Positions 54,788 through 63,619 of a stretch of 64,000 bases of DNA are shown piece by piece. Source of the stretch: JABDMH01 sp965223165 (GTDB lineage: Bacteria > Bacteroidota > Bacteroidia > Chitinophagales > Saprospiraceae); the NCBI GenBank assembly GCA_965223165.1, contig CBDCVQ010000001.1, positions 62,001 to 126,000 of the forward strand, given 5' to 3'. The position numbers and the translations under genes are program-made. The notes under the pieces were generated by a model. The model was not told the DNA's origin. It ran no database searches and saw nothing but the letters and a program-made list of their open reading frames with translations. Numbering within the stretch: the stretch's first letter is position 1; every line of letters begins with the position of its first letter.

Positions 54788-55906
54788 TTACGTAAATACG
54801 ATCACGCCCTTAGCATTTTTGCCTGCTAAAAGATCGTCAAATGCCTCCGATAGATTATCGAGCGGATACTCCTTCGTGACCATCTCATCCAACAAGAGTT
54901 GCCCTGCCGCATATAGATCCATAATCTTAGGAAAATCGATCTGGGGTCGGCATTTTCCGTACAGTGGATTCATGTAGATTTTATCCCATTCAAATAATTC
55001 CATGTCAATTCGAATCTCCTGCTCGACGCCACTGACCTGGACCGCCGTACCCGCATTGCGAACCATCGCCAAGGGAGCAGCACCTAGTGCCGGAATGGCT
55101 GTGCATTCAAACGCATAGTCCGCACCCCTGCCGCCCAGCCGAGCTTTTACTTCTTCGGCTGCTCCGTTTAGGCCTTGATCAGCTTCTTTGGCCAGGACAA
55201 AATCTGTGGCCCCAAATTGCCGGGCCAATTCCAACTTGTGGGCGTTGATGTCCACCGCAATAATTCGGGCTGCTCCGGAGACGCGGCAAGCCTGGATCAC
55301 ATTCAGTCCCACGCCACCGCAGCCCAGGACAACCGCCGAACTTCCGGCGGTTAGTCGTGCGGCATTCACGACCGACCCATAGCCGGTCATCACCCCGCAA
55401 CTCACGATCGCGGCGGCGGAAAAATTCAGATTGTCAGCATTTACCTTGACCAAGGCGGATTCTTTGACCAGCGCATACTCGCTCAAGGTACCCAGATTGA
55501 AGGACCGCTCGATCGTCTGACCTTTCCATTGGGTACCCTCCAAGTGAGCGTGCCCCGGGGTGTATCCATTCGCTCCGGCCACCACCGGGGAGTTGTTTTC
55601 GCAGATGTGCTGGTTGCCCTCCTGACACTGAAAACAAGTCATGCAGGGTGTGGCCCAGTTGAGGATGACCTGATCGCCTGGGACAAAATCTTTGACCTTT
55701 GCTCCCACCTCGGCTACGATCCCTGCCCCTTCATGGCCCATGACGATCGGCTTGCCCCAGGACAGTGAGTCGTAGTCCGTGTGGCAGAGTCCAGCGGCCT
55801 TCATCGCTACCACTACTTCATCCTCCGCGGGAGGTGCCAAAGTCAACTCCTCGATGGAAAACTTGCCATTGCCATGCGACACGGCACTTCTTGCGATCAT
55901 TGACAT
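54788..55906 (-). CDS. Zinc-dependent alcohol dehydrogenase (MDR, class III-like)
   Basis: A 372-residue MDR protein (ATG at 55906 preferred over 55960, which would add a non-family extension). Catalytic zinc: GLCHTD and GHEGAG; structural zinc loop PCMTCFQCQEGNQHIC is intact; NAD motif VVLGCGGVGLNVIQA. Pattern fits class III-like/aryl-alcohol dehydrogenases. It lies in a minus-strand pair upstream of the esterase and downstream of the FAD oxidoreductase. Substrate unknown; oxidation of a primary alcohol or of an aldehyde adduct is possible. Confidence 0.88.
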   Translation of the reverse strand: MSMIARSAVSHGNGKFSIEELTLAPPAEDEVVVAMKAAGLCHTDYDSLSWGKPIVMGHEGAGIVAEVGAKVKDFVPGDQVILNWATPCMTCFQCQEGNQHICENNSPVVAGANGYTPGHAHLEGTQWKGQTIERSFNLGTLSEYALVKESALVKVNADNLNFSAAAIVSCGVMTGYGSVVNAARLTAGSSAVVLGCGGVGLNVIQACRVSGAARIIAVDINAHKLELARQFGATDFVLAKEADQGLNGAAEEVKARLGGRGADYAFECTAIPALGAAPLAMVRNAGTAVQVSGVEQEIRIDMELFEWDKIYMNPLYGKCRPQIDFPKIMDLYAAGQLLLDEMVTKEYPLDNLSEAFDDLLAGKNAKGVIVFT

Positions 55907-55989
55907 CTTTGATATCTCATTGACAAAAAACGTGGCCAGGACCTGCCCAGCACCTCCCATCTAAAGTACCAAATAGGCCCTGAGATGGA

Positions 55990-57678
55990 CTAATTTTTCA
56001 ACACTTGCTTTCCTTCTATGAGCAGCGGTTTAAGCGCGGCGTAATCCACATCCTGTACGGCCGTGCCCTCTTCAATCGCCAGGCTCGCGGCGGTAGCTGC
56101 CGACTGGCCCAGGACCATAAATACCGGCTCCATGCGGATCGACCCGAATGCTATATGCGAAGCACTCAAGCACACGGGCACCAGAAGGTTCGTGCATTCC
56201 TCGCGCTTAGGAGTAAGGGACCGATAACTGATCGGATAGGGTGCCTGCACGCGGGCTTCCACATTGCCCTCATTGCGTACCCAGCCCTCCGGGGAGACAT
56301 AGCGCTGGGTATGGTGTGAATCCATGCCATACGCTCCCATGCCTACGGGGTCCTCGGCGACATGCAGGCCTTCGCAGTTGTACTGGGTCATGACATATTC
56401 TCCGACCATGCGCCGCGCTTCACGGACATACAGCTGGGCTTGCCAGCCATCCTCCCGGGCAAATTCGTCTTTACAGGTGCCCCAGCGGGAGACTTCATCA
56501 CGGATATGGTCAGACATGCGCGGATGATACGCCAGTGTCCACATCAGCCCTTTTTGATATTGCCGGTGGCGCTGGCGAATGTCCTCGCGCTCGGCATAGG
56601 AAGCCTCGGCATAATCGTAATTCTGTCCGATAAAATCCGTGGAAAAACCCGTGCGGTTGTTGGTGTCTGTTTTGCGGTTGGGCATGTTGGAGTTGATCCA
56701 GGGAAAGCCTTCTTCGCCTGCCTCGTAGTTGCGCAGCAGTAGTTCATAGAGCTGTTCGTCGTAGTCCGCGGGCTTGTCGAAGGGGATGCGATTGTCGGGA
56801 TGATCGGTCAGACACATGCGAAAGCAATAGGCCTGCACCCGATGATCACCCGCCCCATATTCGCCCGGCCCATCCGGATCAATCCCAGGCAGCAGTCCGC
56901 TGCTGGCGTCGCCGGGTACGATGTACGGATCGACTCCATCGACAAACTGATGGTGCACTTGATTGTTGGCCGGATAACCGGTCATGGTCGTATCGGTGAA
57001 GCGGGTGTGGACGCCATTTAGGGTTTCGCCATACTGGTCATTTGCCTCGCGTCCCACGGTGTACGACACCCCGGCAGCAGCCAGGAGATCCCCTTCGTAG
57101 GTGGCATCTAAGAACACTTTGCCAGCATATGCTTCTCCGGAGTGCATGGTGATCGACGTTATCTGGCCGGCGCCCATCGCTACCCCTGCCTCCCGATCCA
57201 ACTGCTGACCAAGCTTCACCTCGATGGAATGGCTGGCAATGAAATCCTCGTAGACCTTCAGGGCAGCAGATGGTTCGAAGGTCCACATCGCGTCCTCCCC
57301 TTGCGAGGTTCGCGTCTGTCCTCCGTCCCGATATTCTTCCCGGGTCTGAAAGTCCCAATGTGCCGGATCATCGTAGTACTGCTTAATACCCTCATAAAAC
57401 TCCCGGGCAATGCCTCCGACCGCCTGCTTATTGCCAATATCGGTCTGTCCAAGGCCACCGGTGGTCAGGCCCCCGATTCGTTGTGATGGCTCTAGTACGA
57501 TTACAGACCGGTCCATGCGGGCGGCTTGAACGGCTGCTGCGATACCGGCTGAGGTCCCTCCGTAGATGACCAAGTCATAGGTCTCATCCGCCGGCTGGCA
57601 GCTTAGGAATAGCCATAAGGGCAGGAAGGCAAGCAGGGGTACTCGTGATTTGATCAATCTATAAATGGTCAACGTCAA
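55990..57678 (-). CDS. FAD-dependent oxidoreductase lipoprotein
   Basis: A 562-residue protein with a lipoprotein signal (LWLFLSC) and an FAD-binding Rossmann fold (YDLVIYGGTSAGIAAAVQAA, VLEPSQRIGGLTTGGLGQ) of the FAD_oxidored/PF12831-type group. Further family landmarks include VFLDATYEGDLLAAAGV, and the C-terminal SHIAFGSIRMEPVFMVLGQS. Relatives are often near polysaccharide-degradation genes. TTG is the probable start, with AAAGGAA upstream. Substrate unknown. Downstream of it lies the MDR gene (84-bp gap with the preferred start). Confidence 0.88.
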   Translation of the reverse strand: MTLTIYRLIKSRVPLLAFLPLWLFLSCQPADETYDLVIYGGTSAGIAAAVQAARMDRSVIVLEPSQRIGGLTTGGLGQTDIGNKQAVGGIAREFYEGIKQYYDDPAHWDFQTREEYRDGGQTRTSQGEDAMWTFEPSAALKVYEDFIASHSIEVKLGQQLDREAGVAMGAGQITSITMHSGEAYAGKVFLDATYEGDLLAAAGVSYTVGREANDQYGETLNGVHTRFTDTTMTGYPANNQVHHQFVDGVDPYIVPGDASSGLLPGIDPDGPGEYGAGDHRVQAYCFRMCLTDHPDNRIPFDKPADYDEQLYELLLRNYEAGEEGFPWINSNMPNRKTDTNNRTGFSTDFIGQNYDYAEASYAEREDIRQRHRQYQKGLMWTLAYHPRMSDHIRDEVSRWGTCKDEFAREDGWQAQLYVREARRMVGEYVMTQYNCEGLHVAEDPVGMGAYGMDSHHTQRYVSPEGWVRNEGNVEARVQAPYPISYRSLTPKREECTNLLVPVCLSASHIAFGSIRMEPVFMVLGQSAATAASLAIEEGTAVQDVDYAALKPLLIEGKQVLKN

Positions 57679-57931
57679 ATTCCTTTGTGATTTGACTTAG
57701 AAGATAGGGAAAGTGCTGGGGAGTTAACGGATTTAGTGTGGTGATGCTTGGGAAGTGTGTGTACCGTGATCGAGGGCGTAGTCGACTGCCGATGGGTTAC
57801 CTTATTAGCCTTTATTCCATCAAGGACAGAAGCTTTCTTGTGCTAAGCGGCTGTTGATGCCCCATGGTCGACTCGGCAAGTCACAAAAATGCTACCGTGA
57901 AAAGATCATCCTAGGACGTTAACTCTTCAAG

Positions 57932-58687
57932 ATGAGTGGGAACAAAACCAAAATGTGGCTTGACTTCATAAAATGGATTGTAGCCTCAGGTAGTCTAGTG
58001 TGGGCTGCATTCTTAATCAACACAGGTTTCAAAGATCGCCAGCTAGGTATGGACGAGATCAAAGCCTATCAATTTCACCTCCCCATCATTACTGACCACT
58101 CGAAGGTTTCTGAGCGCAGACTACTTGCCCAGTTCTTTTCCACCGTCACACCATCGAAAAAACTTCGAAAAGGTTGGGCTGAGTATTTGAAACTAGTGCA
58201 GCAGGACTATGACAGCTTGAAGCAGGAGAAGGCAATGTTGGAGAAGGACACAGCGGGCGCGCCATACCTCGACACAAGAAAACTGCTAAAATTGGCCGAT
58301 ATAAATCGAGAGCTCACTCCAACCTTTGACAAGGCACTTGGAATCACTCCGATCTCGCATCCGAAGTTCAGCATTACGGTAGACCGCGCGGGAGAATTCC
58401 GTTTTAATCTAACCAATGAGGTGGGACAAATCATATTGGTCAGCGAAGGCTATACGACCAAGGCCGGCTGTAAGAACGGGATCGAATCTGTGCGAAGAAA
58501 TGCCCCACTTACTGCGGCATATCAGACCAAGACCTCCTCAGATGGCCGGTACTACTTTAATCTTCGATCGCCCAACGGGCAAGTAATTGGAACCAGCATA
58601 ATGTATACAACGGAAGCAGGCCGCACGGGTGCGATCGCTGTTCTGAAGCAAGTGGCGGTGCCTGCCCTCGTGGACGACCAAACCTAG
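57932..58687 (+). CDS. Single-TM protein with two DUF1508 (YegP-like) repeats
   Basis: A 251-residue protein: TM helix at about 12-30, a mostly helical stretch 50-135, then two copies of a DUF1508 repeat at about 146-192 (KFSITVDRAGEFRFNLTN ... TTKAGCKNGIESV) and 200-241 (DGRYYFNLRSPNGQVIG ... TEAGRTGAIAVL). DUF1508 repeats in small soluble proteins have unknown function. Fusion to an N-terminal membrane anchor with a linker is unusual for this family. Monocistronic, convergent with the TolB-like gene. Confidence 0.83.
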   Translation: MSGNKTKMWLDFIKWIVASGSLVWAAFLINTGFKDRQLGMDEIKAYQFHLPIITDHSKVSERRLLAQFFSTVTPSKKLRKGWAEYLKLVQQDYDSLKQEKAMLEKDTAGAPYLDTRKLLKLADINRELTPTFDKALGITPISHPKFSITVDRAGEFRFNLTNEVGQIILVSEGYTTKAGCKNGIESVRRNAPLTAAYQTKTSSDGRYYFNLRSPNGQVIGTSIMYTTEAGRTGAIAVLKQVAVPALVDDQT

Positions 58688-58732
58688 CCAGTGGAAGGTC
58701 TACCCACGATAACAGCTTGACAGCCTCTCTAC

Positions 58733-59644
58733 CTACCGCCGCAGCCTAATCTTCTCCATCTTCCGCGTCTTCACGTCTAGCACATGAATACCTTTGGCCC
58801 CCTCATGATGCCATTCAAAGAGGATCTTTTCCCCAGATGGGAACCACTTGGGGTGTAATTCCTGGCCGGGGAGATCGGTCAACCGTCGAAGGTTCCGGCC
58901 ATCCATGTCCATCAGGTAAAGATTGTAGTTGCCCGATGGACTGAGCCCGGGATCGTCGCGGTTGGAATGAAATACGATCTGCGAGCCATCAAGCGAAACC
59001 TCCGGAAACCAGTTGATGGCGTCGACCTTTGTCAGCTTGCGCAGCTCCGAGCCGTCTGGCTGCATCAGGTAAATGTGGTAGAAGTCGTCGTGGTCTTGGT
59101 TGGATGTAAAAAGTATCTCTTCACTCGGGGTCAGCCGAGGATACCAGTTATCGGCCTTCGGATTAGAGAGGGGTTGGGGATCCGACCCGTCCAGCCGGAC
59201 GACGTACATCTGCACACGCTCGTCAGGCGGGATCGCATTAAATACTAATTGCTGACCATCCGGAGACCAGTACGGCTCTACATTGTAGCCTGGCAACTTC
59301 GTAATGCGAGTCAGGTCAGTGCCATCTGCATGGATGGTAAAGATCTGCGCCCCGCCATCCACATCGGCATGGAAGGCAATGCGCTGGCCATCGGGTGACC
59401 AAACCGGCCCCTTTTTGATTCGCACTTCCGGCCACTCCGTCAGTTGCCGAACGTTCGTGCCGTCGATGTCGGCGACGTAGATCTCCCTAGCCAGGGTCTC
59501 CTCATCGGGGGTGTAGAGAAAGGTGATCCTGTTCCCATCTGGCGAGATGTCTGGTCGGCCGATGTGGCCGGTGAGCTCGGTCTGGGCGAGGGCGGCTGGT
59601 GCCGAGAGCATAGTAGACAATAAAGCGATGGATAGCGTACGCAT
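58733..59644 (-). CDS. TolB-like beta-propeller, exported
   Basis: A 303-residue protein with a signal peptide ending LAQ and PD40/TolB-type repeats: GRPDISPDGNRITFLYTPD, GPVWSPDGQRIAFHAD, VEPYWSPDGQQLVFNAI, WYPRLTPSEEILFTSN, WFPEVSLDGSQIVFHSN and LHPKWFPSGEKILFEWH, giving six blades. It lacks the TolB N-terminal domain, so it is not TolB itself. Periplasmic, function unknown. The stop lies close to the convergent DUF1508 gene. Confidence 0.87.
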   Translation of the reverse strand: MRTLSIALLSTMLSAPAALAQTELTGHIGRPDISPDGNRITFLYTPDEETLAREIYVADIDGTNVRQLTEWPEVRIKKGPVWSPDGQRIAFHADVDGGAQIFTIHADGTDLTRITKLPGYNVEPYWSPDGQQLVFNAIPPDERVQMYVVRLDGSDPQPLSNPKADNWYPRLTPSEEILFTSNQDHDDFYHIYLMQPDGSELRKLTKVDAINWFPEVSLDGSQIVFHSNRDDPGLSPSGNYNLYLMDMDGRNLRRLTDLPGQELHPKWFPSGEKILFEWHHEGAKGIHVLDVKTRKMEKIRLRR

Positions 59645-59876
59645 GGTTGATTCCCTTGGTTAGCAAGTAGATGATTTTATTGACCTAAAACGGTGGAAGT
59701 GCAGAGGGAAGGAGGCTTCTTCTCAACGAATATGCAATTTCACGGGACTGTCCCGGTGGAGCAATTGGGACAAATGATGCGAAGTGCATGTTCCTTGCAG
59801 TTACCACTCGAAGTGGCGTGGCAGATCATTAGTCTGAGAACATCATCGACATTCCCCGTAAACGCACGGTGCCTTG

Positions 59877-60467
59877 TCAACCTTTCTGCACCTTCTGAAT
59901 GAACGCTCCTGCGCCCTTGAAGGCAATCGCGGTCAGATTGCTACGATCGTCCGTATAGAAAACGACCTCCTCGTTGAGGCAATGCCAATGCTTCAGCTCA
60001 CCAAAAACCAACCTAACCTTGTCTGCACCGTTCGTCTCAATCAATACGTCAACTTGGTACTCGGTATATAGATACCTAACCTCATCGTTCGCGTAATGTC
60101 GATACATTCCAAAGGGAGAAACCCAGGTCGTCGTGTCTATGATCGGCTCGTGGTAAAGAGCACACTTGGGAAATACCAGATCGTCCATGCTGATCACTCT
60201 AAAACCATGCATGATAACAAAGTCTATCAAATTAATCTGTCCGGACTCCCGGTCGATGTAGAAATTGATAAAGGAGCATGATTCTCGTGTCGCGCCACCA
60301 CCCAAATCCACTATCTCGGACAGATTTTTGTTAAATCGAAGCGATACGGTGTCCCTGATCGTGCCTCCCTTTGACGAGTCAAAGATCAAATGGCCGTACG
60401 CCGTCGTATATCTTCCAAGCTCGTAGCGAGCGAGGCTTCTTCCTTCGATCCACTGCATGATCTTCAT
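59877..60467 (-). CDS. Uncharacterised protein, paralogue A of an AT-rich island
   Basis: Not a recognised family. The start at 60467 is chosen because a GGAGAG site lies 7 bp before ATG and because it matches the start of paralogue B at 63416 (MKIMQWIEGRS against MSIKIKSWSSP). 196 residues, soluble, with no signal peptide. Shared blocks with B: YGHLIFDSSKGGTIRDTVSL, SFINFYIDRE, HEPIIDTTTWVSPFG, VRYLYTEYQVDV and VRLVFGE. An earlier frame-compatible ATG at 60578 would overlap the small membrane gene. The sharing of repeated modules in a small AT-rich block suggests an accessory role. Confidence 0.7.
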   Translation of the reverse strand: MKIMQWIEGRSLARYELGRYTTAYGHLIFDSSKGGTIRDTVSLRFNKNLSEIVDLGGGATRESCSFINFYIDRESGQINLIDFVIMHGFRVISMDDLVFPKCALYHEPIIDTTTWVSPFGMYRHYANDEVRYLYTEYQVDVLIETNGADKVRLVFGELKHWHCLNEEVVFYTDDRSNLTAIAFKGAGAFIQKVQKG

Positions 60468-60541
60468 GACGGACTCTCCATATGAGGCCTCTCCTTCAAG
60501 CCAATTATCTTTTAGCATCAAACTCAAAAAAAGCCTGCCTA

Positions 60542-60817
60542 CTATATCAAAGTGGCGATCATGATTAAATATATCCAAAACAGTGTATGAAGTAAGGCAG
60601 CAATGGCCAGCGACCTGTCACGTCCAATGACCCTCCTAACACTAGCTATTCTCATCCCCGCAAAGACTAGCACCGTAATGGACAACACACCGATAACAAG
60701 CAACATGCTTCCTACCAGCCAGAGGCCCGCCAACAAATGCAATCCTGCAATCTCGAATCTCATCGCCAAAGAGATCAAGAGTGAAAGATATATCAGAATG
60801 GTCAATACAATCTTCAT
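60542..60817 (-). CDS. Small three-TM membrane protein, paralogue of 62478-62744
   Basis: A 91-residue hydrophobic protein with helices at about 4-33, 34-55 and 70-90. It has the same length and layout as the 88-residue protein at 62478: a hydrophobic first helix, a central helix followed by VRR-R-type basic loop, and a helix ending LFW/LFF-type. Sequence similarity is weak but the basic-loop/last-helix patterns are alike. Unknown function. It sits between the CXXC protein and paralogue A. Confidence 0.65.
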   Translation of the reverse strand: MKIVLTILIYLSLLISLAMRFEIAGLHLLAGLWLVGSMLLVIGVLSITVLVFAGMRIASVRRVIGRDRSLAIAALLHTLFWIYLIMIATLI

Positions 60818-60953
60818 TACAAATACAAACTAGACGAGCAAATGCTTCAAGAAAAATATTAGACCACGTCCCCTTCTATCACACCAACCCTTCCTAATAC
60901 GACTATTGCCTAAAGTCCGATGATACCGTACCCAACGATCACATATCTCGGTC

Positions 60954-61820
60954 TCATTGCCTGGAAGAATCCTTCACGGGAATCAGAAAATGAGTGTGAT
61001 ATTTAATGAATCTGTGCCGCACCATCCACTCTGCAAAATCTCTCGATACCACTATCCTGCGATACCAACCAAACCACTCTTGGGTGAAAAGCACATCATA
61101 TTCGATATTCGTGTCAAAAGCTGGGAAGTAGTCGAGAATCTTATTTACGTATTTGGGTCGGAGACACTTTCCGCATTCTTCGACAGAGTCGATGATTTCT
61201 CCGCTACCGTCTAATTTGAAAGTCCTTCCAAATCGGGATCCCCCAAATTTAAGCGGAGCCGGTGAAATTCCAACATCAACCTGTACAAAGTGCTCAGAGA
61301 CTCTTTCTTTCGACCCTATTAAGACCTCTCTTTTCTCTAAGCCCCACGTGTCCTTTAATAAATTGTATCTGGCATGATCGGTCAATAAGTATCCCGACAC
61401 GCCATGAAAGCTTCCCCACAAGTATCTCTTGGTCAACTTGGGCTCCTTCTGCAGCGTCAAAGGACCAATCTGCTCGCCTATCGGTCTATTGCAACGGTCA
61501 CAAAGCGTACCAAATGCCCTTCGCAGGTAATCATATCCATCCTCCTCGCTACCAAACGTTGCCGAGTACACCATATTTGGGGAGGATCTGTGCATCATGA
61601 ACGAGGCGGCCAAATCCAATTCCTCCGTAGAAAAAATTGCATTAGTCCTTCTATCCTTGAAATGTGGCGCATCCCTTAGCTCGTTGACTATGGCGTGGTA
61701 TACATCATCTTCCTCGATTCCGAACATTGCAAATCCTTCTTTGACCTCGATTCCCGCCGCTCTAAGCAACCGAACATGACGTGCATTAAATCTGCCAGAA
61801 ATTGTTCTTCCAAATTTCAT
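60954..61820 (-). CDS. Uncharacterised protein with two CXXC pairs
   Basis: A 288-residue soluble protein (ATG at 61820 preferred to TTG at 61829). Two CXXC pairs, Cys107/Cys110 (TLCDRCNRP) and Cys216/Cys219 (EECGKCLRP), are each followed by a proline and suggest a zinc site or a split zinc ribbon; this layout is reminiscent of the double-CXXCG paralogous family described in Myxococcus, but no assignment is made because the glycine after the second Cys is absent. The C-terminal half is rich in aromatic residues (TQEWFGWYRRIVVSR). No catalytic motif was found. Confidence 0.68.
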   Translation of the reverse strand: MKFGRTISGRFNARHVRLLRAAGIEVKEGFAMFGIEEDDVYHAIVNELRDAPHFKDRRTNAIFSTEELDLAASFMMHRSSPNMVYSATFGSEEDGYDYLRRAFGTLCDRCNRPIGEQIGPLTLQKEPKLTKRYLWGSFHGVSGYLLTDHARYNLLKDTWGLEKREVLIGSKERVSEHFVQVDVGISPAPLKFGGSRFGRTFKLDGSGEIIDSVEECGKCLRPKYVNKILDYFPAFDTNIEYDVLFTQEWFGWYRRIVVSRDFAEWMVRHRFIKYHTHFLIPVKDSSRQ

Positions 61821-61920
61821 CAAGAACAACGTTTGTTAAGTGGGAAGGACGAGCATTGATACATGCTTGCCTTAGCACAAGAATGGAAGTCAATGCTTGA
61901 ACGGATGGCCATCAAGTTCT

Positions 61921-62409
61921 TCATTGCAAAAGCCTCCTCTCAATAATTATCATCCAAAGCACACCGAACATCGAATGACCCAGCAAGTATCCGCAGGTCA
62001 TTCTAGGCGAATATGGGGCAAAGCTGTCCAGGAATAATTTGTGCGGAGACTTCGAATCCACAAAATGATCCTCAAACCCATTGAGTACCGATAATAGTAG
62101 AAAGAACAAGATCGAACACAGAAATCCCAACATAATCGCGTATGCATAAGATGACACTTTCTCGTAAAAGCCATCTGAGCGGCTTCTCATCCTCCAATAA
62201 ACCAACAACACAATAAGGTTAAGAATTATCAACGGAGACCACCCTACAATAAAAAATGGATTAAGTGGCACAAGACACAACACAAAATTATCTAGATCCA
62301 CCATCAAGCCAACATACCGATCCTTTATCTCAAAATACTCGTAGTCATAGTATATCAGCAATTTACCTAGCTCATATGCTAGATAGGTGATCGATTTACG
62401 CAATACCAC
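61921..62409 (-). CDS. Small four-TM membrane protein
   Basis: A 162-residue protein with a GTG start. Hydrophobic helices lie at about residues 33-55, 57-72, 87-110 and 133-157. No family recognised. It lies in the middle of the AT-rich block between the small TM protein B2 and the CXXC protein, all on the minus strand with 60-140 bp gaps, so they may be an operon-like set. Confidence 0.6.
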   Translation of the reverse strand: MVLRKSITYLAYELGKLLIYYDYEYFEIKDRYVGLMVDLDNFVLCLVPLNPFFIVGWSPLIILNLIVLLVYWRMRSRSDGFYEKVSSYAYAIMLGFLCSILFFLLLSVLNGFEDHFVDSKSPHKLFLDSFAPYSPRMTCGYLLGHSMFGVLWMIIIERRLLQ

Positions 62410-62477
62410 ACCACAACAAAGCCACCTATCCTTTGTAATTTCTTGAGTCTCATACCGTCAAATCTATCATCAGACAC

Positions 62478-62744
62478 TCAACTTGCGGTCAGCAGTAAAT
62501 ACAGAAAAAACAAGGTGTAGATCGAAGCAGAGAAAAGCAGGTAGCTGCTTATCGTGTCGTCCTCTCTTCTGACCTTCCGGACAATAGATTTCACAACAAT
62601 CACCAAGCACATAATTGCAACAAGGAAAATACCGAGCATAATCGGATACGTATAGGTAATTGGCGCCAAGTAGGGAATCATGAATTTGGCTCCAAAGGCA
62701 AAAACCAAGAAAAGATAGATTAACACTACTATCATGTATTGCAT
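62478..62744 (-). CDS. Small three-TM membrane protein, paralogue of 60542-60817
   Basis: An 88-residue membrane protein with helices at about 4-30, 32-52 and 66-87, and the basic VRKVRRE loop before the last helix. It directly follows paralogue B (82-bp gap), as the other small protein is next to paralogue A, so each large soluble paralogue has a matching small membrane partner. Confidence 0.65.
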   Translation of the reverse strand: MQYMIVVLIYLFLVFAFGAKFMIPYLAPITYTYPIMLGIFLVAIMCLVIVVKSIVRKVRREDDTISSYLLFSASIYTLFFLYLLLTAS

Positions 62745-62825
62745 CTATTAATAATCAGTTTATCGTTCATGGGTCAGACATCCAACGCCTCGTCTTTTTG
62801 CCAACAACCATTTATTGACTAGTTC

Positions 62826-63416
62826 TCAAATCAATTGACAAAGTTCACCAGCTTGCAAAACCACAAGGCTTGCCAAATTACTATCCTCATCCACCCCCAT
62901 GCCAACAGTTTTACTGAGAGAATAAACTCGACTCTCCAGGCCAAAAACCAATCTAATATTCCCAAAATCATCGTATACAATTCTCAAGTCTACCTGGTCC
63001 GCAGTATTCAGATATCTAAGGTTCCGCCCATACGGATCGGGAATATTTCCATAGGGAGATACCCAAACACTTGTGTCGACCACTGGCTCTTCATAAGGTC
63101 CGTCAAGAGATATAGTTATCCTATCTCGGCACTTCTCCCTTTGGAAACCCTCCAGTGCAACGAATTCAATTAGCCTAAATCTCTCTGTCTGACTATCTAT
63201 GTATAAATCAATGAAAGCCCCTGATTGCAGCGAAACTGCATTGTCATTGTCCATTCGTGAGGACAGCTCCTTGTTCAGTCGAAATCTAACCGTATCTGAG
63301 ATGGTGCCACCCTTGGAACCGTCAAAAATTATCGCGCCATATTGCGTGGTGTATTCGTTCAATGCAAATCGTATTGATGCACGCGGGGAGGACCATGATT
63401 TTATCTTTATACTCAT
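62826..63416 (-). CDS. Uncharacterised protein, paralogue B of the AT-rich island
   Basis: A 196-residue soluble protein without signal peptide; ATG 63416 preferred to TTG 63425. Clear paralogue of the protein at 59877-60467: YGAIIFDGSKGGTISDTVRF, GAFIDLYIDSQ, EEPVVDTSVWVSPYG, LRYLNTADQVDL, IRLVFG. The shared core is a beta-rich segment. No known domain. First gene of the AT-rich block on the minus strand, downstream of a T9SS-sorted protein. Confidence 0.7.
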   Translation of the reverse strand: MSIKIKSWSSPRASIRFALNEYTTQYGAIIFDGSKGGTISDTVRFRLNKELSSRMDNDNAVSLQSGAFIDLYIDSQTERFRLIEFVALEGFQREKCRDRITISLDGPYEEPVVDTSVWVSPYGNIPDPYGRNLRYLNTADQVDLRIVYDDFGNIRLVFGLESRVYSLSKTVGMGVDEDSNLASLVVLQAGELCQLI

Positions 63417-63619
63417 GCTATTCAACTATGGCCGAAGCACCTCCTCCGGTCCCAGTTTGAAATCATCAATGTGCTGTTGCCCTTATCTCCGTAGGTAGCT
63501 TGCCGGCTTAAAAGGGCTGCTCTGAATAGACACCCACAACAGCCCCCTCATCGGCCAGCCCCAACGTTCGAATTGATCCAGTTCGGCATGATCCAGAGGT
63601 GCGGTAGGATACAGGCCAC

